Origin: Micromonospora sp. LH3U1
GTDB lineage: Bacteria > Actinomycetota > Actinomycetes > Mycobacteriales > Micromonosporaceae
Direction: 5' to 3'
DNA: 64,000 nucleotides
Assembly (NCBI RefSeq): GCF_028475105.1
Contig: NZ_CP116936.1
Location: forward strand, 5,083,501 to 5,147,500
In this document: positions 62,470-64,000 of the stretch, piece after piece
Position numbering within the stretch: position 1 is the stretch's first letter
Layout: each line of letters starts with the position of its first letter
Program-made: the position numbers and the translations under genes
The notes under the pieces: model-generated
Seen by the model: only the letters and a program-made list of their open reading frames with translations
What the model was told of the DNA's origin: nothing
Databases searched by the model: none

Positions 62470-63138
62470 ATGACCGATATCGCCACACGCACCTGGGATG
62501 GCATGACCATCCCGGTCGCCGGCACCTATCTTCTCGATCAGGCGCACAAGCGGATCGGTTTCCTGTCCCGGCACATGATGGTGAGCCCGGTGCGCGGCGA
62601 GTTCGCCGAGGCCACGGCACAGATCTCCGTGGCGGAGGACCCGCTGCTCTCCTCGGTGACGGCGACCATCATGTCGGCGAGCATCACCACCGGAAGCGTC
62701 GACCGGGACACGCATCTGAAGAGTGCCGACTTCCTCGACGTGGAGAGCCACCCCACCCTCGAATATCGAAGCACCGGAATCAAATGGCAGGGCAACGAGG
62801 ATCCCATCTTCCAATGGGCCCGTCTGCGCAACCATCGACTCGGTGGACGAGGCCGAGGTCACATTCCCCTGCCGCAGTCCGAGGGCACACCCGGACGATT
62901 CGTGCTCACCGGTGAGTTGACAGTGAAAGGAATCACCCGGGCTGTCGACCTGGAGGTCAATTTCGGTGGCGCCCGTCGCGATCCGTACGGGCAGAACATC
63001 TTTGGATTCAGCGCGACGGCCGATATCGACCGCGAGGACTATGGCCTGCTCTGGAATGTCGTCCTCGAAAGCGGCGGAGTGCTGGTCGGCAAGACGGTGC
63101 AGATCGAGATCGCCGGCGAGGCCATCCACCAGGCCTGA
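62470..63138 (+). CDS. YceI-family lipid-binding protein
   Basis: A 222-residue lipocalin-like beta-barrel protein that binds isoprenoid-type lipids in known members. Key stretches are IPVAGTYLLDQAHKRIGFLS, VDRDTHLKSADFLDVESHP and GELTVKGITRAVDLEV, plus FSATADIDREDYGLLWN. No signal peptide, so probably cytosolic, which is common in actinobacterial members. The ATG at 62470 follows a GGGGGGAAGG run. Confidence 0.92.
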   Translation: MTDIATRTWDGMTIPVAGTYLLDQAHKRIGFLSRHMMVSPVRGEFAEATAQISVAEDPLLSSVTATIMSASITTGSVDRDTHLKSADFLDVESHPTLEYRSTGIKWQGNEDPIFQWARLRNHRLGGRGRGHIPLPQSEGTPGRFVLTGELTVKGITRAVDLEVNFGGARRDPYGQNIFGFSATADIDREDYGLLWNVVLESGGVLVGKTVQIEIAGEAIHQA

Positions 63139-63201
63139 CCGCTCCTCCCCGCCACGACGCGTCCGGCACGGGCACGCGGGCGGCGGGGATGACCGACAAC
63201 G

Positions 63202-64000
63202 TCAGGCGCCGACGCGGCGCAACAGACCCTCCTGGACGGCGCTGGCGATCTGCTGGCCGTCCGTGGTGAACATCCGGCCGGCGGCCAGCCCGCGCGCGCC
63301 GGACGCCGACGGGCTCAAGCAGTCGTAGAGGAACCACTCGTCGGCTCGGAACGGCCGGTGGAACCAGAGCGCGTGGTCCAGGCTCGCGCCGACCAGCCCG
63401 CCCGGACCCCACACCTCGCCGTGCACCGAGAGCACCGAGTCCAGCAGGGTGAGGTCCGAGGCATAGGTGAGCGCGCAGGCGTGCAGCAGCGGATCGTCCG
63501 GCAGTTTGCCGTCGATGCGCATCCAGACACGCTGGTGCGGGTCGGCGGGCCGGTCGCCGGGACGGACCCAGCCGGGCTCGCCGACATAGCGCACATCGAT
63601 CGGACGGGGAATCTGACCCCAGATGCCCAGGCGCTCCGGGTAGCGGGCGAGCCGGTCGGACATCGTCTGCACGTCCTGCGGAGGGGGCACGTCCAGCGGG
63701 GCCGGGGCCTGATGGTCCAGCCCCTCCTCGGCGCGCTGGAATGACGCCGACATGAAGAAGATCGGCTTGTCGTGCTGGAGCGCGACCGCGCGGCGGACCG
63801 AGAAGGACCGGCCGTCGCGGACGTTCTCCACCTGGTACTCGATCGGCTCGACCGGGTCGCCGGGGCGGACGAAGTAGCCGTGCAGCGAGTGCACGAACCG
63901 CTCCGGGTCGACGGTGCGGCCGGCGGCGACCAGGGCCTGGCCGGCGACCTGGCCGCCGTACACCCGTTGTAGACCGACGCGGGGACTCATCCCCCGGAAG
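63202..64000 (-). CDS. tesB: Acyl-CoA thioesterase II (5' end cut by window)
   Basis: Double-hotdog thioesterase hydrolysing acyl-CoA to fatty acid and CoA. The visible 266 residues begin with FRGMSPRVGLQRVYGGQVAG, the family N-terminal motif, which in homologues is preceded by about 25-30 more residues; the frame is open to the window edge, so the true start is outside. Catalytic positions include SLDHALWFHRPFRADEW (Asp) and ASAVQEGLLR (Gln). Confidence 0.93.
   Translation of the reverse strand, partial: FRGMSPRVGLQRVYGGQVAGQALVAAGRTVDPERFVHSLHGYFVRPGDPVEPIEYQVENVRDGRSFSVRRAVALQHDKPIFFMSASFQRAEEGLDHQAPAPLDVPPPQDVQTMSDRLARYPERLGIWGQIPRPIDVRYVGEPGWVRPGDRPADPHQRVWMRIDGKLPDDPLLHACALTYASDLTLLDSVLSVHGEVWGPGGLVGASLDHALWFHRPFRADEWFLYDCLSPSASGARGLAAGRMFTTDGQQIASAVQEGLLRRVGA

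Overview
The window is very GC-rich actinobacterial chromosome, most like Micromonospora or a close relative in the Micromonosporaceae. The clues are mycothiol-type and actinobacteria-typical families (maleylpyruvate isomerase-like DinB protein, XRE/DUF5753 regulator, CoaE-GrpB fusion, ANTAR regulator of the PdtaR type), many GTG and TTG starts, and secreted proteins with CBM2 modules. This placement is inferred from family content and not from a database search.

The backbone is a conserved housekeeping string on the minus strand. Read from right to left it runs: ANTAR regulator pdtaR (49.9-50.5 kb), polA (38.1-40.8 kb), rpsA (34.0-35.5 kb), coaE (32.5-33.7 kb), uvrB (28.2-30.3 kb) and, after about 25 kb of other genes, a metallo-beta-lactamase-fold gene divergent from uvrA (0-3.4 kb). 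From memory this is the same order as in Mycobacterium tuberculosis (Rv1626 to Rv1638). Lineage-specific genes have entered between these anchors.

Region by region: 0-5 kb holds uvrA (5' part of the gene only), rsgA, a mycothiol-enzyme/hydrolase pair, DedA and a methyltransferase. 5-13 kb holds a cold-shock protein, an ArsR-type regulator with its MFS exporter and a 42-bp operator palindrome, a lone phage-type peptidase gene, a CocE-type hydrolase, and a MarR/MMPL divergent pair. 13-22 kb carries cell-envelope functions: lytic transglycosylase, a DedA-PAP2 fusion with a degenerate phosphatase half, typA, a penicillin-recognising serine hydrolase, lysoplasmalogenase, and a YkfB/YkfC-like pair for recycling peptidoglycan peptides. 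22-25 kb has TerC under a yybP-ykoY manganese riboswitch and a pnuC-nadR operon for NAD salvage. 25-28 kb has regulators and small enzymes.

28-41 kb is the repair/translation/CoA core with a frameshifted membrane-anchored protein of unknown function, a Uma2 gene and a DUF2945/DUF3140 pair. polA is broken by a one-base deletion in a C4 run, and the membrane protein by a similar one-base shift; both may be sequencing errors. 41-48.5 kb is transport: a polar amino-acid ABC operon and a complete livK-H-M-G-F branched-chain operon. 48.7-54 kb has a propeller-like lipoprotein, pdtaR, tRNA-Leu(CAA) with a LAGLIDADG-type protein gene 31 bp downstream, a Rossmann protein, and a sulfur-amino-acid PLP enzyme divergent from an Lrp regulator. 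54-64 kb holds a flavin oxidoreductase, a secreted rhamnogalacturonan lyase with a LacI-type operator, a small six-cysteine secreted protein, an aromatic amino-acid decarboxylase, a 667-bp repeat-filled spacer, a TauE/Rrf2 pair, YceI and the edge of tesB.

I found no CRISPR array, no transposase, no integrase and no rRNA. The best candidates for unusual biology are the tRNA-linked LAGLIDADG protein, the duplicated membrane-anchored protein, the DedA-PAP2 fusion without phosphatase residues, and a dispersed family of palindromic spacer repeats.
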